NCBI RefSeq assembly: GCF_018736085.1
Contig: NZ_CP076134.1
Location: 4,722,501-4,786,500, forward strand
DNA: 64,000 nucleotides
From: Bradyrhizobium sediminis
GTDB lineage: Bacteria; Pseudomonadota; Alphaproteobacteria; Rhizobiales; Xanthobacteraceae
Reading direction: 5' to 3'
The translations under genes were made by a program, and so were the position numbers. Under the pieces are notes generated by a model. The model worked only from the letters and a program-made list of their open reading frames with translations. It did no database searches and was not told the origin of the DNA. Shown piece by piece: positions 1 through 9,076 of the stretch (the stretch's first letter is position 1; every line of letters begins with the position of its first letter).

Positions 1-50
1 CCGGTAACAAGGGCCACGGTAAGCGGCACAATCAGGCGGCGGATGATCAA
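1..50 (-). CDS. N-terminus of an exported protein, cut by the window edge
   Basis: On the minus strand a TTG start at 50 follows a strong GGAGG Shine-Dalgarno sequence with a 7-base spacer. The 16 complete codons read MIIRRLIVPLTVALVT, a positively charged N-end followed by a hydrophobic stretch, as in a signal peptide or first membrane segment. It would be divergent from rsmE. Too little is present to name a family. Confidence 0.4.
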   Translation of the reverse strand, partial: MIIRRLIVPLTVALVT

Positions 51-254
51 GGTTGTTCCTCCGGCAAGGTCCAACGGCCCCAGCCTCTTCCCAATGGAAG
101 AGCGACTTCGAATAGGGCTTTCTACGATTCCTGCCGGTTCTTAACAACCCGCCGATTTTGGCAACAGCGCGGCGTAGAGCCGCGCCGGACGCCATTAATT
201 CCTTAATTTCGCGGTCCTTTAGGCTAAAAGGCAGCCCCGGACTGGATTACACCC

Positions 255-1007
255 ATGCCTCAACTCGATTTTCGTTCGCCCCGGCTGTTTGTCGATGCCG
301 CGCTGGCAGCGGGCGAAACGGTGGCGCTCGAGCGCAACCAGAGCAATTACCTCGGCAATGTGCTGCGGCTGGCCGCAGGCGAAACGATTCGGGTGTTCAA
401 CGGACGCGATGGCGAGTGGCAGGCGGCGATTGCGGGTCGCAAGCGGCCCGACAGCCTGACCATCGTGGCCCAGACCCGGCCGCAGGATCGCCTGCCGGAT
501 CTCGCTTACGTCTTCGCACCGCTGAAGCATGCCCGGCTCGATTATATGGTGCAGAAAGCCGTCGAGATGGGGGCCTCGTCCCTGCAGCCGGTTCTGACCC
601 GCTTCACCCAGGTCTCGAGGGTCAACAGCGAGCGGATGCGCGCCAATGTGATCGAGGCCGCCGAACAATGCGGCATCCTCAGCATTGCCGGGGTCGCCGA
701 ACCGATGCCGCTCGATCGCTATCTGAGCCAGCGCGAAACCCAGCGCCTGCTGGTGTTCTGCGACGAGGCCGCGGATGCCACGAGCCCCCTGCAAGCGCTG
801 CAGGGCGGCCTTGCGGCAGCCCACGGAATCGATGTCCTGATCGGTCCCGAAGGCGGATTTGCCGAGGAGGAGCGCGCGCTGCTGTTGCGGTTGCCGCGGA
901 TCCTCCGGCTCTCTTTGGGGCCCCGAATCCTGCGCGCCGACACCGCCGGCGTCGCGGCCCTGGCGCTGGTACAGGCAGCGCTCGGCGACTGGGCCGGCAC
1001 GCCATAG
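255..1007 (+). CDS. rsmE: 16S rRNA m3U1498 methyltransferase RsmE
   Basis: RsmE methylates N3 of U1498 in 16S rRNA of the 30S subunit, using S-adenosylmethionine. The 250-residue length is normal for the family. The N-terminal PUA-like domain is followed by a SPOUT trefoil-knot domain, with the knot motifs LIGPEGGF (about residue 196) and LSLGPRILRADTA (about residue 221). The ATG at 255 begins MPQLDFRSPRLFV, the usual RsmE N-terminus. Longer upstream frames here are not protein-like. The gene precedes hisZ by about 180 bases and is probably transcribed separately. Confidence 0.95.
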   Translation: MPQLDFRSPRLFVDAALAAGETVALERNQSNYLGNVLRLAAGETIRVFNGRDGEWQAAIAGRKRPDSLTIVAQTRPQDRLPDLAYVFAPLKHARLDYMVQKAVEMGASSLQPVLTRFTQVSRVNSERMRANVIEAAEQCGILSIAGVAEPMPLDRYLSQRETQRLLVFCDEAADATSPLQALQGGLAAAHGIDVLIGPEGGFAEEERALLLRLPRILRLSLGPRILRADTAGVAALALVQAALGDWAGTP

Positions 1008-1186
1008 GACCGCCGGGCGCCCTGTTCCGGCCCCTTAACAAGCCGTCAAGGGACGCTGCCAAGGGACTTGATTAAGGCACTTGATTAAGGGACTTGGCCG
1101 ATCCCTGTCGAAACCCCGCCCCGGCCATGCTAATGGCTCCGCCAACGAACCCTTTGGAACCCGTTTTTCGGGATTTTGGACTTGAA

Positions 1187-2353
1187 ATGACCGTGACCGC
1201 CGCCCTTCGTGCGACCGGATCCGCCGCTTGGGCGGACGCGCTGCTGTTGTCGTTCGCGCAGGCCGGCTACGTCCAGGCCGTGCCCGATATCCTGCAGCCC
1301 GCCGAGCCGTTCCTCGACCTCTCGGGCGAGGACATCCGCAAGAGCCTTTATCTGACCAGCGACGCCAGCGGCGAGGAACTGTGCCTTCGCCCCGACCTCA
1401 CCATTCCGGTGGCGCGGGATTATCTCGCCTCCACAGGCGCCGGCCAGCCTGCCGGCTTCTGCTATCTCGGGCCGGTGTTTCGCTATCGCGGCGGCCGTCC
1501 CAGCGAATTCCTGCAGGCCGGCATCGAATCCTTCGGCCGGCAGGACCGCGCCGCGGCGGACGCGGAAATGCTGGCGCTGGCGCTCGAGGCGACCTCCACG
1601 TTCGGCCTGACCGAAGTCGAAATCCGCACCGGCGACGTGGCGCTGTTCAATGCGCTGATCGATGCCCTCGATCTCTATCCGGTATGGCGGCGGCGGCTGA
1701 TCAAGGATTTCAACCGCAAGGTCAGCCTGACCGAAGATATCGAGCGGCTGACGCTCGCGACCGCACCCGGCCGCAACGAATATGAAGGCGTACTCGCAGC
1801 CTTGGCCGGCTCCGACCGCAAGGCGGCGCTGGCACTGGTCACCGACCTGATGTCGATCGCCGGCACCACCAATGTCGGTGGCCGCACCGTCGCCGAAATC
1901 GCCGACCGCTTCCTCGAACAATCGACCCTGAAGGGCGGCGCGCTGCCGCGCGACGCGCTCGGCATCATCAAGCGCTTCCTCGCGATCGCGGGCGATCCCG
2001 ACGACGCGGTCGCGCAATTGCGCGCGCTGGCCGCCGACGCCAGGCTCAACATCACCGCCGCGATCGACCAGTTCGAAAGCCGGGTCGGCTTCATGGCCGC
2101 GCGCGGCATCGATACCTCCAAGACCCGCTTTTCCACCTCGTTCGGACGCGGCCTCGATTATTACACCGGCTTCGAGTTCGAACTGCATGCGAAGGGCAAC
2201 GGCGCCGAACCGCTGGTGGCGGGCGGGCGTTACGACGGACTATTGACCCAGCTCGGCTCGAGCGCACCGATCCCGGCGGTCGGATTTTCGATATGGGTCG
2301 AATGCCTGACGCAGGCGGGCCGCAAGCCCGGCGGCACCGGGAGCGCAGCATGA
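1187..2353 (+). CDS. hisZ: ATP phosphoribosyltransferase regulatory subunit HisZ
   Basis: HisZ is a catalytically inactive histidyl-tRNA synthetase paralogue that partners HisG in the first step of histidine biosynthesis. HisRS-like segments are clear: [16 protein letters not shown] (motif-2-like region) and [17 protein letters not shown]. The frame is open from 1094, but the extra residues are proline-rich and unlike the family. The ATG at 1187 ([15 protein letters not shown]) gives 388 residues, the usual size. Its stop overlaps the hisG start as ATGA, so the two are translationally coupled. Confidence 0.9.
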   Translation: MTVTAALRATGSAAWADALLLSFAQAGYVQAVPDILQPAEPFLDLSGEDIRKSLYLTSDASGEELCLRPDLTIPVARDYLASTGAGQPAGFCYLGPVFRYRGGRPSEFLQAGIESFGRQDRAAADAEMLALALEATSTFGLTEVEIRTGDVALFNALIDALDLYPVWRRRLIKDFNRKVSLTEDIERLTLATAPGRNEYEGVLAALAGSDRKAALALVTDLMSIAGTTNVGGRTVAEIADRFLEQSTLKGGALPRDALGIIKRFLAIAGDPDDAVAQLRALAADARLNITAAIDQFESRVGFMAARGIDTSKTRFSTSFGRGLDYYTGFEFELHAKGNGAEPLVAGGRYDGLLTQLGSSAPIPAVGFSIWVECLTQAGRKPGGTGSAA

Positions 2354-3327
2354 CCGCGCCATTCGTTCTCGCCGTTCCCTCGAAGGGCCGCCTGCAGGAA
2401 AACGCCGAAGCCTTCTTCACGCGCGCCGGGCTTACGCTGGCAAAGCCGCGCGGCGCCCGCGACTATCGCGGCACCATCGCTGAACTCGACAATGTCGAGA
2501 TCGCCTATCTCTCGGCAAGCGAGATCGCCTCGCAGCTCGCGCGCGGCACGGTCCATCTCGGCGTCACCGGCGAAGACCTCGTGCGCGAAAGCATCGCCGA
2601 TGCCGACAAGCGCGTCATGCTGATCGACAATCTCGGCTTCGGCAGCGCCAATGTCGTGGTGGCGGTGCCGCAGGCCTGGATCGACGTCCGGACCATGGCC
2701 GATCTCGACGACGTCACCACCGGCTTCCGCGCCCAGCATAACCGGCGGATGCGGGTGGCGACCAAATACATCAACCTGACCCGGACCTTCTTTGCGGCCC
2801 ACGGCGTCGTCGATTACCGGATCGTCGAGAGCGCCGGGGCGACCGAAGGGGCGCCGGCCACCGGCACTGCCGAAATGATCGTCGACATCACCACGACAGG
2901 CGCCACCCTTGCCGCCAACGGCCTCAAGGTGCTGGACGACGGCGTGATCCTGCGCAGCCAGGCCAACTTGGTGGCGTCCAGGGACGCCGACTGGTCGGTT
3001 GAAGCCCGCGAGACCGCGCGCGTCATCCTGGATCACATTGCCGCTCGGGCCCGCGCCAGCAAGTATCGCGAAGTCCGCACCCGCTTTGCCGGCTGCGACG
3101 CCGCGCTATTGGCGGAAGCCCATAACCGCTTCGGCGTGGTCTCGCCGTTCGGCGGGCCGACCTCGTCGGGGATGGTCACGCTGCACTGCCCGCCCGCGCA
3201 GCTCTACGCACTCGGCAGCTTCCTCCGCGCCCACGGCGCCGACACGGTATCGGTGGCATCGCTGGACTATGTGCTCGACCGCGACAATCCGCTGTTCGCC
3301 AGGCTCGAGGCCTTCCTGCGAAGTTAG
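2350..3327 (+). CDS. hisG: ATP phosphoribosyltransferase HisG
   Basis: HisG condenses ATP with PRPP to give phosphoribosyl-ATP, the committed step of histidine synthesis. The ATG at 2350 overlaps the hisZ stop and begins [19 protein letters not shown]. The PRPP-binding segment is near [20 protein letters not shown]. At 325 residues it is much longer than the roughly 210-230-residue short form normally paired with HisZ. It keeps a C-terminal extension of about 90 residues in the position of the regulatory ACT-like domain of long-form enzymes. Both hisZ and a long hisG are therefore present. Confidence 0.93.
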   Translation: MTAPFVLAVPSKGRLQENAEAFFTRAGLTLAKPRGARDYRGTIAELDNVEIAYLSASEIASQLARGTVHLGVTGEDLVRESIADADKRVMLIDNLGFGSANVVVAVPQAWIDVRTMADLDDVTTGFRAQHNRRMRVATKYINLTRTFFAAHGVVDYRIVESAGATEGAPATGTAEMIVDITTTGATLAANGLKVLDDGVILRSQANLVASRDADWSVEARETARVILDHIAARARASKYREVRTRFAGCDAALLAEAHNRFGVVSPFGGPTSSGMVTLHCPPAQLYALGSFLRAHGADTVSVASLDYVLDRDNPLFARLEAFLRS

Positions 3328-3409
3328 GGCGGAAAGTGCTTCGTTCATCGTAGCGACAGCTGGCAACGAGTACCATATGTTGTTCCATGAAGAATTTGGA
3401 ACCTGATCG

Positions 3410-4456
3410 ATGATGCTGGGTACGGACGTTTCTGACCTGTCGACCACTGCGGCCACCGCCGCGGCGCAGGGGCTGTCGATCGTCGTCCCCATCTATAATG
3501 AGGCAGCCGGGCTGGCCCTTTTCCACGAGCGGCTTGGCGCCCTGGCGAAGACGCTCCGGAAGCGCTACGGCCTTGGTTGCGAGGTGGTCTATGTCGACGA
3601 CGGCAGCGCCGACGCCACGCTCACCATTGCGCGCGAACTCGCCGCCGACGGGCTCGACGTCCAGGTGGTGTCGCTGTCGCGCAACTTCGGCAAGGAAGCC
3701 GCCCTGATGGCGGGCCTCGACCACGCCCGGCGCGGCGCGGTGCTGTTCATGGACGGCGACGGCCAGCATCCGCCCGCCCTGGTCGAGCAACTCGTCAGCC
3801 ACTGGATCGATGGCGGCTTCGACGTGGTCTATACCGCCAAGGCTCACCGCGACAACGAATCGGCGCTGCGGCGCATCGCCGTGCATGGCTTCTACGCGCT
3901 GATCAATTGGGGCGCGCGGCAGAAAATCCCGGAAGACGCCGGCGACTTCCGCCTGCTGTCGCCACGGGCCGCCGCCGCACTGCGGCAGCTTCCCGAGCGC
4001 AACCGCTTCTTCAAGGGGCTGGCGAGCTGGATCGGCTTCCGCCAGATCCGCGTCGACTACGAACCGGCCGCCCGCGCCCACGGCGTCACCACCTTCAGCC
4101 CGGGCCGGCTGATCGGGCTTTCGATCGAGGGCCTGACGTCCTTCTCGGTGGCGCCCTTGCGCTTCGCCAGCCTGCTCGGCGTCCTGCTCGCAACCGTCGC
4201 CTTCCTGTTCGGTCTTTCCATCCTCTGGGAAACCCTGGTGAGCGGGAAATCGGTCCCCGGCTATCCCTCGCTGGTGGTCGGCCTGATGACCATCGGCGGC
4301 GTGCAGCTGATCATGATCGGCATCGTCGGCGAGTATATCGGCAAGATCCTGTCCGAGCTGAAGGCGCGTCCGATCTATTTCGTGGCCGAGCACAGCGTGA
4401 AACGCGTCGAGGCGGACGCAGCCGCCGGCGTCAGCGAACGGACCGCCGCGGAATGA
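3410..4456 (+). CDS. Family 2 glycosyltransferase, polyprenyl-phosphate sugar transferase type
   Basis: This is a 348-residue membrane glycosyltransferase of the DPM1/ArnC/GtrB type, which typically loads a sugar onto a polyprenyl phosphate carrier. The GT-A core begins SIVVPIYNEAAGL and has VDDGSADAT (nucleotide binding) and FMDGDGQHPP (DxD-like metal site). Two hydrophobic helices near residues 235-300 (LLGVLLATVAFLFGLSIL and LVVGLMTIGGVQLIMIGIVG) anchor it. It overlaps the next gene by ATGA, so the transferase and the ChbG-like deacetylase are made together. A role in lipid or envelope glycan modification is inferred. Confidence 0.85.
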   Translation: MMLGTDVSDLSTTAATAAAQGLSIVVPIYNEAAGLALFHERLGALAKTLRKRYGLGCEVVYVDDGSADATLTIARELAADGLDVQVVSLSRNFGKEAALMAGLDHARRGAVLFMDGDGQHPPALVEQLVSHWIDGGFDVVYTAKAHRDNESALRRIAVHGFYALINWGARQKIPEDAGDFRLLSPRAAAALRQLPERNRFFKGLASWIGFRQIRVDYEPAARAHGVTTFSPGRLIGLSIEGLTSFSVAPLRFASLLGVLLATVAFLFGLSILWETLVSGKSVPGYPSLVVGLMTIGGVQLIMIGIVGEYIGKILSELKARPIYFVAEHSVKRVEADAAAGVSERTAAE

Positions 4457-5295
4457 GCGACGACGCACCGCGCCGCATCTGGCTGTGCGCCGACGATTAC
4501 GGTCTCAGCCCCGGCGTCAATCGCGCCATTCGCGACCTGATCGAGCGCGGCCGTCTCAACGCCACCTCGGTGATGGTGGTGGGCCCCTCGATCGGCCGCA
4601 ACGAAGTCCGCGCGCTCGAATCCGCCGCCGCCAACAGTCCCCGTTGCGCCATCGGCCTGCACGTCACGCTGACGGCGCCGTTCAGCCCGCTGACCATGCA
4701 CTTCCGGCCGACCGATGGCGGCATCTTCCTGCCGTTTCCGAAATTGCTGCGCGCCGGCCTGTTACGGCGGCTCGATCCCGAGATCATCTATGATGAACTG
4801 ATGCTGCAGCTCGCGGCGTTCGGCGAGCTGTTCGGCCGGGCGCCGGATTTTGTCGACGGCCACCAGCACGCGCAGCTGTTTCCCGGGGTGCGCGACGCCT
4901 TTCTGACCGCGGTGAAGGAAGCAGCACCCGATGCCTGGGTGCGCCAGGGCGGACGCCGGCAGCCTTTGGCCCGGCGGCTCGGCGCGCCCAAGGCGCTGGT
5001 GCTCGACATCCTGAGCGCCCAGTTTCGACGCCGCGCCTCGCGCGCCGATATCGCCTTCAACCCCGGCTTCGCCGGCGCCTATGACTTTACCCGGCAGCCG
5101 GATTTCAGCGCGCTGATGCACCAGTTCCTCGATGAACTGCCGGAGGACGGCCTCATCATGTGTCACCCCGGCTTTGTCGATGACGTCCTGGTCAGCCTCG
5201 ACCCGCTGACCGTACAGCGCGAACACGAGCACGCCTTTCTCGGCGGCGAGCATTTCCCGCGGCTGCTGGCGGCGAACAAAGTTACACTGGGCTGA
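4453..5295 (+). CDS. ChbG/HpnK-family carbohydrate deacetylase (YdjC-like)
   Basis: The 280-residue protein belongs to the YdjC/ChbG/HpnK group, metal-dependent deacetylases of acetylated sugars or of hopanoid-linked glycans. The N-terminal CADDYGLSPGVN carries the paired Asp metal ligands. GLHVTLTAP and DGHQHAQLFPG supply the family His ligands, and MCHPGF lies near the C-end. The start is fixed by the ATGA overlap with the upstream glycosyltransferase. The pair probably adds and then deacetylates a sugar on a lipid carrier; the substrate cannot be told from sequence. Confidence 0.82.
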   Translation: MSDDAPRRIWLCADDYGLSPGVNRAIRDLIERGRLNATSVMVVGPSIGRNEVRALESAAANSPRCAIGLHVTLTAPFSPLTMHFRPTDGGIFLPFPKLLRAGLLRRLDPEIIYDELMLQLAAFGELFGRAPDFVDGHQHAQLFPGVRDAFLTAVKEAAPDAWVRQGGRRQPLARRLGAPKALVLDILSAQFRRRASRADIAFNPGFAGAYDFTRQPDFSALMHQFLDELPEDGLIMCHPGFVDDVLVSLDPLTVQREHEHAFLGGEHFPRLLAANKVTLG

Positions 5296-5416
5296 TTTGC
5301 CTCGGAAATCCCCGCCAGGCGTTTTGTCGCATACGGAAATTTAATCCGCCCCGCCACTACTTGCGACACAAACCGCCCCTACATCTCCCCCGCGCTTCGA
5401 CGCGAAGGAGAAAGCC

Positions 5417-6205
5417 ATGACGCCGCAAGAACGCCAATTGATTGACGATCTTTTCGACCGGCTCTCGAGGGTGGAGAGTGCGCCACGCGATCCCGACGCC
5501 GCGGCTGCGATCGCTCAGGGCCAGCGCCAGGCGCCGAACGCCGTTTATGCGCTGGTGCAGACCGTCCTGTTGCAGGACGAAGCGCTGAAGCGCGCCAACA
5601 GCCGCATCCAGGAACTGGAGGGCGCAGGCGAACAACACCCGTCCGGCAGCTTCCTCGATTCGATGCGGGAGACGATCTTCGGGCAGAACCCGCAGCGCGG
5701 CTCGGTGCCCAATGTCCGGCCGCCGGAGCTTCCGGGCCGCCCGACATGGAACAGCGGCCAGGTCATGCAGCAGGCGCAAAATCCCGGGCAATATGCCCAG
5801 CCGCCGTACGGCCAGCCTTATGGCGCGCCGCAGGCGCCGATGGGCGGTGGCGGTTCGTTTCTCGGAACGGCGGCCGCAGCCGCCGCCGGCGTGGTCGGCG
5901 GATCGTTGCTGCTCGGCAGCATCCGCTCGATGATGGGCGGCGGCCACCAGCAGGGCTTCGGCGACACCGCGGGCCATCGCGGCGGAGTTGAAGACCGCAG
6001 GCCGTGGGGCGATCAATCCGGCGGCGATCTGGCCAAGGATGCCGGCATCAACGACATCGGTTCGTCCGGAAGTTCGCGCGCGGGATTGTTCGATTCGAAC
6101 GACAATTCACGCGACGGATATTTCGATACCGCCTCGAACGATGACGATCACGACGACTTGGATCTCGATTCCGATGACTTCGGCGGCGACGGCGACACCG
6201 CCTGA
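5417..6205 (+). CDS. DUF2076 domain protein
   Basis: This 262-residue protein matches the DUF2076 pattern: an N-terminal helical region (MTPQERQLIDDLFDRLSRVE, then a coiled stretch with QTVLLQDEALKRANSRIQ), a Pro/Gln/Gly-rich linker and a glycine- and alanine-rich hydrophobic segment (about residues 138-180). The tail is very acidic and rich in Asp and Ser. The biochemical role of the family is unknown; a periplasmic ligand-binding role has been suggested by its annotation in databases. The ATG has a strong GAAGGAG Shine-Dalgarno. A terminator follows directly. Confidence 0.8.
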   Translation: MTPQERQLIDDLFDRLSRVESAPRDPDAAAAIAQGQRQAPNAVYALVQTVLLQDEALKRANSRIQELEGAGEQHPSGSFLDSMRETIFGQNPQRGSVPNVRPPELPGRPTWNSGQVMQQAQNPGQYAQPPYGQPYGAPQAPMGGGGSFLGTAAAAAAGVVGGSLLLGSIRSMMGGGHQQGFGDTAGHRGGVEDRRPWGDQSGGDLAKDAGINDIGSSGSSRAGLFDSNDNSRDGYFDTASNDDDHDDLDLDSDDFGGDGDTA

Positions 6206-6229
6206 GGAGTTTCTGCCGTGACACAGGCA

Positions 6230-6258
6230 AACGGCCGCTCCGATCGAGCGGCCGTTTT
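6230..6258 (+). terminator. Rho-independent terminator after the DUF2076 gene
   Basis: A perfect 11-bp stem, AACGGCCGCTC and GAGCGGCCGTT around a 5-base loop, is followed by TTTT. It lies between convergent genes (DUF2076 and the L,D-transpeptidase) and could serve both. Confidence 0.85.
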
Positions 6259-6278
6259 CATTTGAATCGCAGCGCAGC

Positions 6279-7052
6279 CTAGATGACGACCACCTTGGCG
6301 CCGACACTGACGCGGCCGTACAGATCGATCACGTCGTCATTGCGCATCCGGATACAGCCGGACGAGACGTTGGTGCCGATCGTCCAGGGCTCGTTCGAGC
6401 CGTGGATGCGGTAGAGCGACGAGCCCAGATACATCGCGCGGGCGCCGAGCGGGTTTTGCGGCCCGCCTTCCATGTGCCGCGGCAGATCCGGGCGGCGCGC
6501 CAGCATTTCCGGCGGCGGCGTCCAGGCCGGCCATTCCTTCTTGGCGGAAATCGTCTTGACTCCCGACCAGGTGAAGCCGGGACGGCCGACGCCGATGCCG
6601 TAGCGCAACGCCTTGCCGTCGCCCTGCACCAGGAACAGGAACTTGTTGGGGGTGTCGACGACGATCGTGCCGGGACCTTCCTTGCCGTGATACTCGACCA
6701 GCTGCTTCTCGTATTTCGGATCGAAGGCGGGACGCGCGGGTTCGCTGACGTCTTCCTGCCGGCGCATGGCCTGCTCGGGACCCATCGGCGGCAGCAGCGC
6801 ACGGCGCGGTTCGTAGGACGGCTGCGCCTGGTAGCGGCCGCCTTGCGAGGGTCCCTCACCGAACAGGAACTCGATGAAGCCGCCGCCCATATTTGCGCGC
6901 TCGGCGTAAGCGGTTCGCACCGGCCGCTGCGCGGGCTGGTCGGCATAGATCACGGCGGGTTCGGCAGCCGGACCGGCTTCGATTGCCGCGGCCTGATTGA
7001 TGCCGGCGAGAAAGGAGGCGCCGGCGAGGAACGCGAGAGACATTTTTATCAT
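6279..7052 (-). CDS. L,D-transpeptidase (YkuD domain), periplasmic
   Basis: The protein is predicted to cross-link peptidoglycan stems (3-3 links) or attach proteins to it. The 257-residue sequence has an N-terminal signal peptide (MIKMSLAFLAGASFLAGINQ), a Pro/Arg-rich linker, and a YkuD domain from about residue 130. The catalytic signature is the HGSNEPWTIG segment followed by SSGCIRM with the active-site Cys. The ATG start has its signal peptide directly, so no other start is needed. It is convergent with the DUF2076 gene. Confidence 0.9.
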   Translation of the reverse strand: MIKMSLAFLAGASFLAGINQAAAIEAGPAAEPAVIYADQPAQRPVRTAYAERANMGGGFIEFLFGEGPSQGGRYQAQPSYEPRRALLPPMGPEQAMRRQEDVSEPARPAFDPKYEKQLVEYHGKEGPGTIVVDTPNKFLFLVQGDGKALRYGIGVGRPGFTWSGVKTISAKKEWPAWTPPPEMLARRPDLPRHMEGGPQNPLGARAMYLGSSLYRIHGSNEPWTIGTNVSSGCIRMRNDDVIDLYGRVSVGAKVVVI

Positions 7053-7345
7053 CGACGTACTCTGTACTGTTTCGTCGTGGGAGCGCCGGAGTCAGCGCCT
7101 TTGCACGCCCCCAATTAAGATCAAAAGCGCCTCGGTTTGGTAAACGGAATCGCCGTTTCGATTCACCACGTCGCCAGTTGCATGCGGTTTCGAGCGGTAG
7201 CGTTTATTTTCGATGAACGCAGAGCCCGCATGGTTAATCGTTGGTATGCGGCGATCCTCGCGCGTCTCTCGAAGAGTTCCCGGCGTGAACCTGACGTTAA
7301 ATCGCATCTGTCTAAAACGTCACGAGTGAAGTCAGGAAAGAGCTC

Positions 7346-8116
7346 ATGCCGATCCCTCGCAGACGTTTTCGTATCGAAGAAGCTATCGGCGGCGACATGC
7401 CGATGCCCGCAGCGGTGGACGGCGACGTCGGTCCGATGCATCACGAGATCATGAACGAACTTCGCGCCATCCGTGCCCAGATGGCGAAGCCGAACCACAG
7501 CGCGACAACGGAAACCGTCGGCGAGTCGGTCAACCGCGAGATCGCCGAAGCCCACACGCTGCTGGAAACCTACCGCGCCCAGATCGAGCAGTGCGAGAAG
7601 CTCAAGGTCGAACTCGACCTGATTCACGACGCCATCAACCGCACCAAGCGGGAAATCGCGGTGCTGCATGGCAAGAGCTTCAACGGCCAGGAAATGGCCA
7701 AGGTCAATGGCGAGCTCGGCGCCGTGGTCGGCGGCACCGAGGAAGCGACCCAGCAGATTCTGGAGGCCGCCGAGTCGATCGACCAGGCCGCCAGCGCGCT
7801 CAGCAAGGTTAATTCAGCGGATCAGCAAAAGATCCTCAGCGAGGAAATCCAGGAGCGCGTCGTCTCCATCTTCGAGGCCTGCAATTTCCAGGATCTGACC
7901 GGTCAGCGCATCAACAAGGTGATGACCACGATGAAGTTCATCGAAAACCACATCAACGCGATGATGGACATCTGGGGCGGCGTCGACGCCATCAAGGCGC
8001 ATGCCCCGGCGATCGTCGATGATCGGGAAGGCGACGCCAAGCTCTTGAACGGTCCGAAGCTCGATGGCGATGCCGGTCACGCCTCGCAGAACGACATCGA
8101 CGCCCTGTTCGACTGA
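7346..8116 (+). CDS. cheZ: Protein phosphatase CheZ
   Basis: CheZ dephosphorylates CheY-P and ends the chemotaxis signal. The 256-residue protein has the long helical middle region and the catalytic segment QDLTGQRINKV (about residue 188), where the Gln acts on CheY-P. The C-terminal tail QNDIDALFD is the usual CheY-binding peptide. A Shine-Dalgarno AGGAAAGAG precedes the ATG. No other chemotaxis gene lies in the window, so it is a stand-alone gene here. A strong terminator follows at once. Confidence 0.9.
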   Translation: MPIPRRRFRIEEAIGGDMPMPAAVDGDVGPMHHEIMNELRAIRAQMAKPNHSATTETVGESVNREIAEAHTLLETYRAQIEQCEKLKVELDLIHDAINRTKREIAVLHGKSFNGQEMAKVNGELGAVVGGTEEATQQILEAAESIDQAASALSKVNSADQQKILSEEIQERVVSIFEACNFQDLTGQRINKVMTTMKFIENHINAMMDIWGGVDAIKAHAPAIVDDREGDAKLLNGPKLDGDAGHASQNDIDALFD

Positions 8117-8138
8117 ATTCGGTCTACATTCGACCAGC

Positions 8139-8177
8139 AAAAAACGCCGGCCCCGGGGGGGGCCGGCGTTTTCCTTT
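8139..8177 (+). terminator. Rho-independent terminator after cheZ
   Basis: AAAAACGCCGGCCCC pairs with GGGGCCGGCGTTTT around a short G loop, followed by a T-rich tail. It is a very strong GC hairpin 22 bases after the cheZ stop. Confidence 0.85.
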
Positions 8178-8186
8178 TCGGAGACA

Positions 8187-8229
8187 GTCGTTCCGGGGCG
8201 GCGCGAAGCGTCGAACCCGGAATCTCGAG
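8187..8229. repeat. Half copy of the cloverleaf-like intergenic repeat
   Basis: The sequence starts GTCGTTCCGGGG, contains a short GCGCGAAGCG hairpin and stops at the centre of the ACCCGGAATCTCGAG palindrome that full copies carry at 36881, 45780 and 60548. The right half is missing and the stop codon of the minus-strand lipoprotein gene follows immediately. Confidence 0.7.
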
Positions 8230-8745
8230 TCAGGCGCGGGGCGCGCAGCGGACGTAGACCATGTTGCCGTAGCGAACCGCGGCATCCTTGTCGACGAAGC
8301 GGGTCACCAGCACGCGGCCGTCGAAGGAAACGATCTCGCGGTCCTGCTCGCCGGGGGTCGGTCCGGCGGGACCGATATAATTCTTGCCGCTCGGGCTGCC
8401 CTTCAGACGCAGCTCCTGCGGCGTCGCCTGGTCGGCCAGATGCATGACCACGCCACCGGTGCCGCCGGCCGTAATCACATAGGGCTGCTTGCATTGCGCC
8501 CGCGCCGCCGCCTCGGTACGCGCGCGGTCATTGGGGTTCTGGTAGGAGGCGAGGCCCCAGCGGCCGACGATCTCATCGGAGCGGATGGTGGCCGGCATTT
8601 CCGGGGCGACGCCGGGCTCCGGCGCCGGGGGAGGCGATGACGAGAATGACGGCAGGCTCATACTCCCGCACCCGCCGAGGAATATCGTCAGCGCGGCGGC
8701 GATCCCCAGATTGCCGACCGCACGCGCGTTAAGTGACCTGACCAT
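8230..8745 (-). CDS. Lipoprotein of unknown function
   Basis: A 171-residue protein starts at the ATG at 8745, which has a GGGGGA Shine-Dalgarno. The N-end MVRSLNARAVGNLG is followed by a hydrophobic stretch and the lipobox IFLGGC, so it should be lipid-anchored. A Pro/Ser-rich linker leads to a domain with a segment from about residue 60 (EIVGRWGLASYQNP) and two later Cys residues (about 85 and near the C-end) that could form a disulfide. The WG start and beta-rich look resemble small inhibitor-like or META-like folds, but I cannot name a family. A longer reading frame upstream lacks a ribosome site. Confidence 0.75.
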   Translation of the reverse strand: MVRSLNARAVGNLGIAAALTIFLGGCGSMSLPSFSSSPPPAPEPGVAPEMPATIRSDEIVGRWGLASYQNPNDRARTEAAARAQCKQPYVITAGGTGGVVMHLADQATPQELRLKGSPSGKNYIGPAGPTPGEQDREIVSFDGRVLVTRFVDKDAAVRYGNMVYVRCAPRA

Positions 8746-8903
8746 GGCATTCCCCCGAGCAAAAATTCGTGGCCGCACCCGTCCCGCAGCCAAGCGTAAA
8801 ACTCCTGTCGGAGCAATGACGTCCACTAAAATACGCCGACGCGCCGATTTGGTTTCCTGGCAGCATCCTATATCAGCCTCACCAATGGCTTAACCCCCCA
8901 TTG

Positions 8904-8931
8904 CTTGACAGGATCGGCGCCAAGCCATATT
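8904..8931 (+). promoter_or_regulatory. Probable housekeeping promoter of groESL
   Basis: CTTGAC at 8904-8909 and CATATT at 8926-8931 are separated by 16 bases, close to the rhizobial sigma-70 consensus. The CIRCE operator begins 14 bases downstream, the usual position over the transcription start. Confidence 0.55.
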
Positions 8932-8944
8932 CCCGGGCCCACTA

Positions 8945-8971
8945 TTAGCACTCCGAGATCGCGATTGCTAA
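8945..8971 (+). promoter_or_regulatory. CIRCE operator (HrcA binding site) of groESL
   Basis: TTAGCACTC at 8945-8953, a 9-base spacer and GATTGCTAA at 8963-8971 match the CIRCE inverted repeat with one mismatch in the right arm (consensus GAGTGCTAA). CIRCE is bound by the repressor HrcA and relieves repression on heat shock. It sits 105 bases before the groES start. Confidence 0.9.
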
Positions 8972-9076
8972 GGGCGCGAGCTGCCCTGCCCCTGGCAGTG
9001 CCGCATGCGCCCCGTGTTCAGAGCCATTTTCGATGGCAAACCAGACCTGAAAACCGAGCCTCCAAAAGGAACCGTC

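Noticed and set aside
3577..5295. 572-codon plus-strand frame joining the glycosyltransferase and deacetylase region
   Set aside because: Its first half is an out-of-frame reading of the glycosyltransferase; only the part from 4453 is the real deacetylase.
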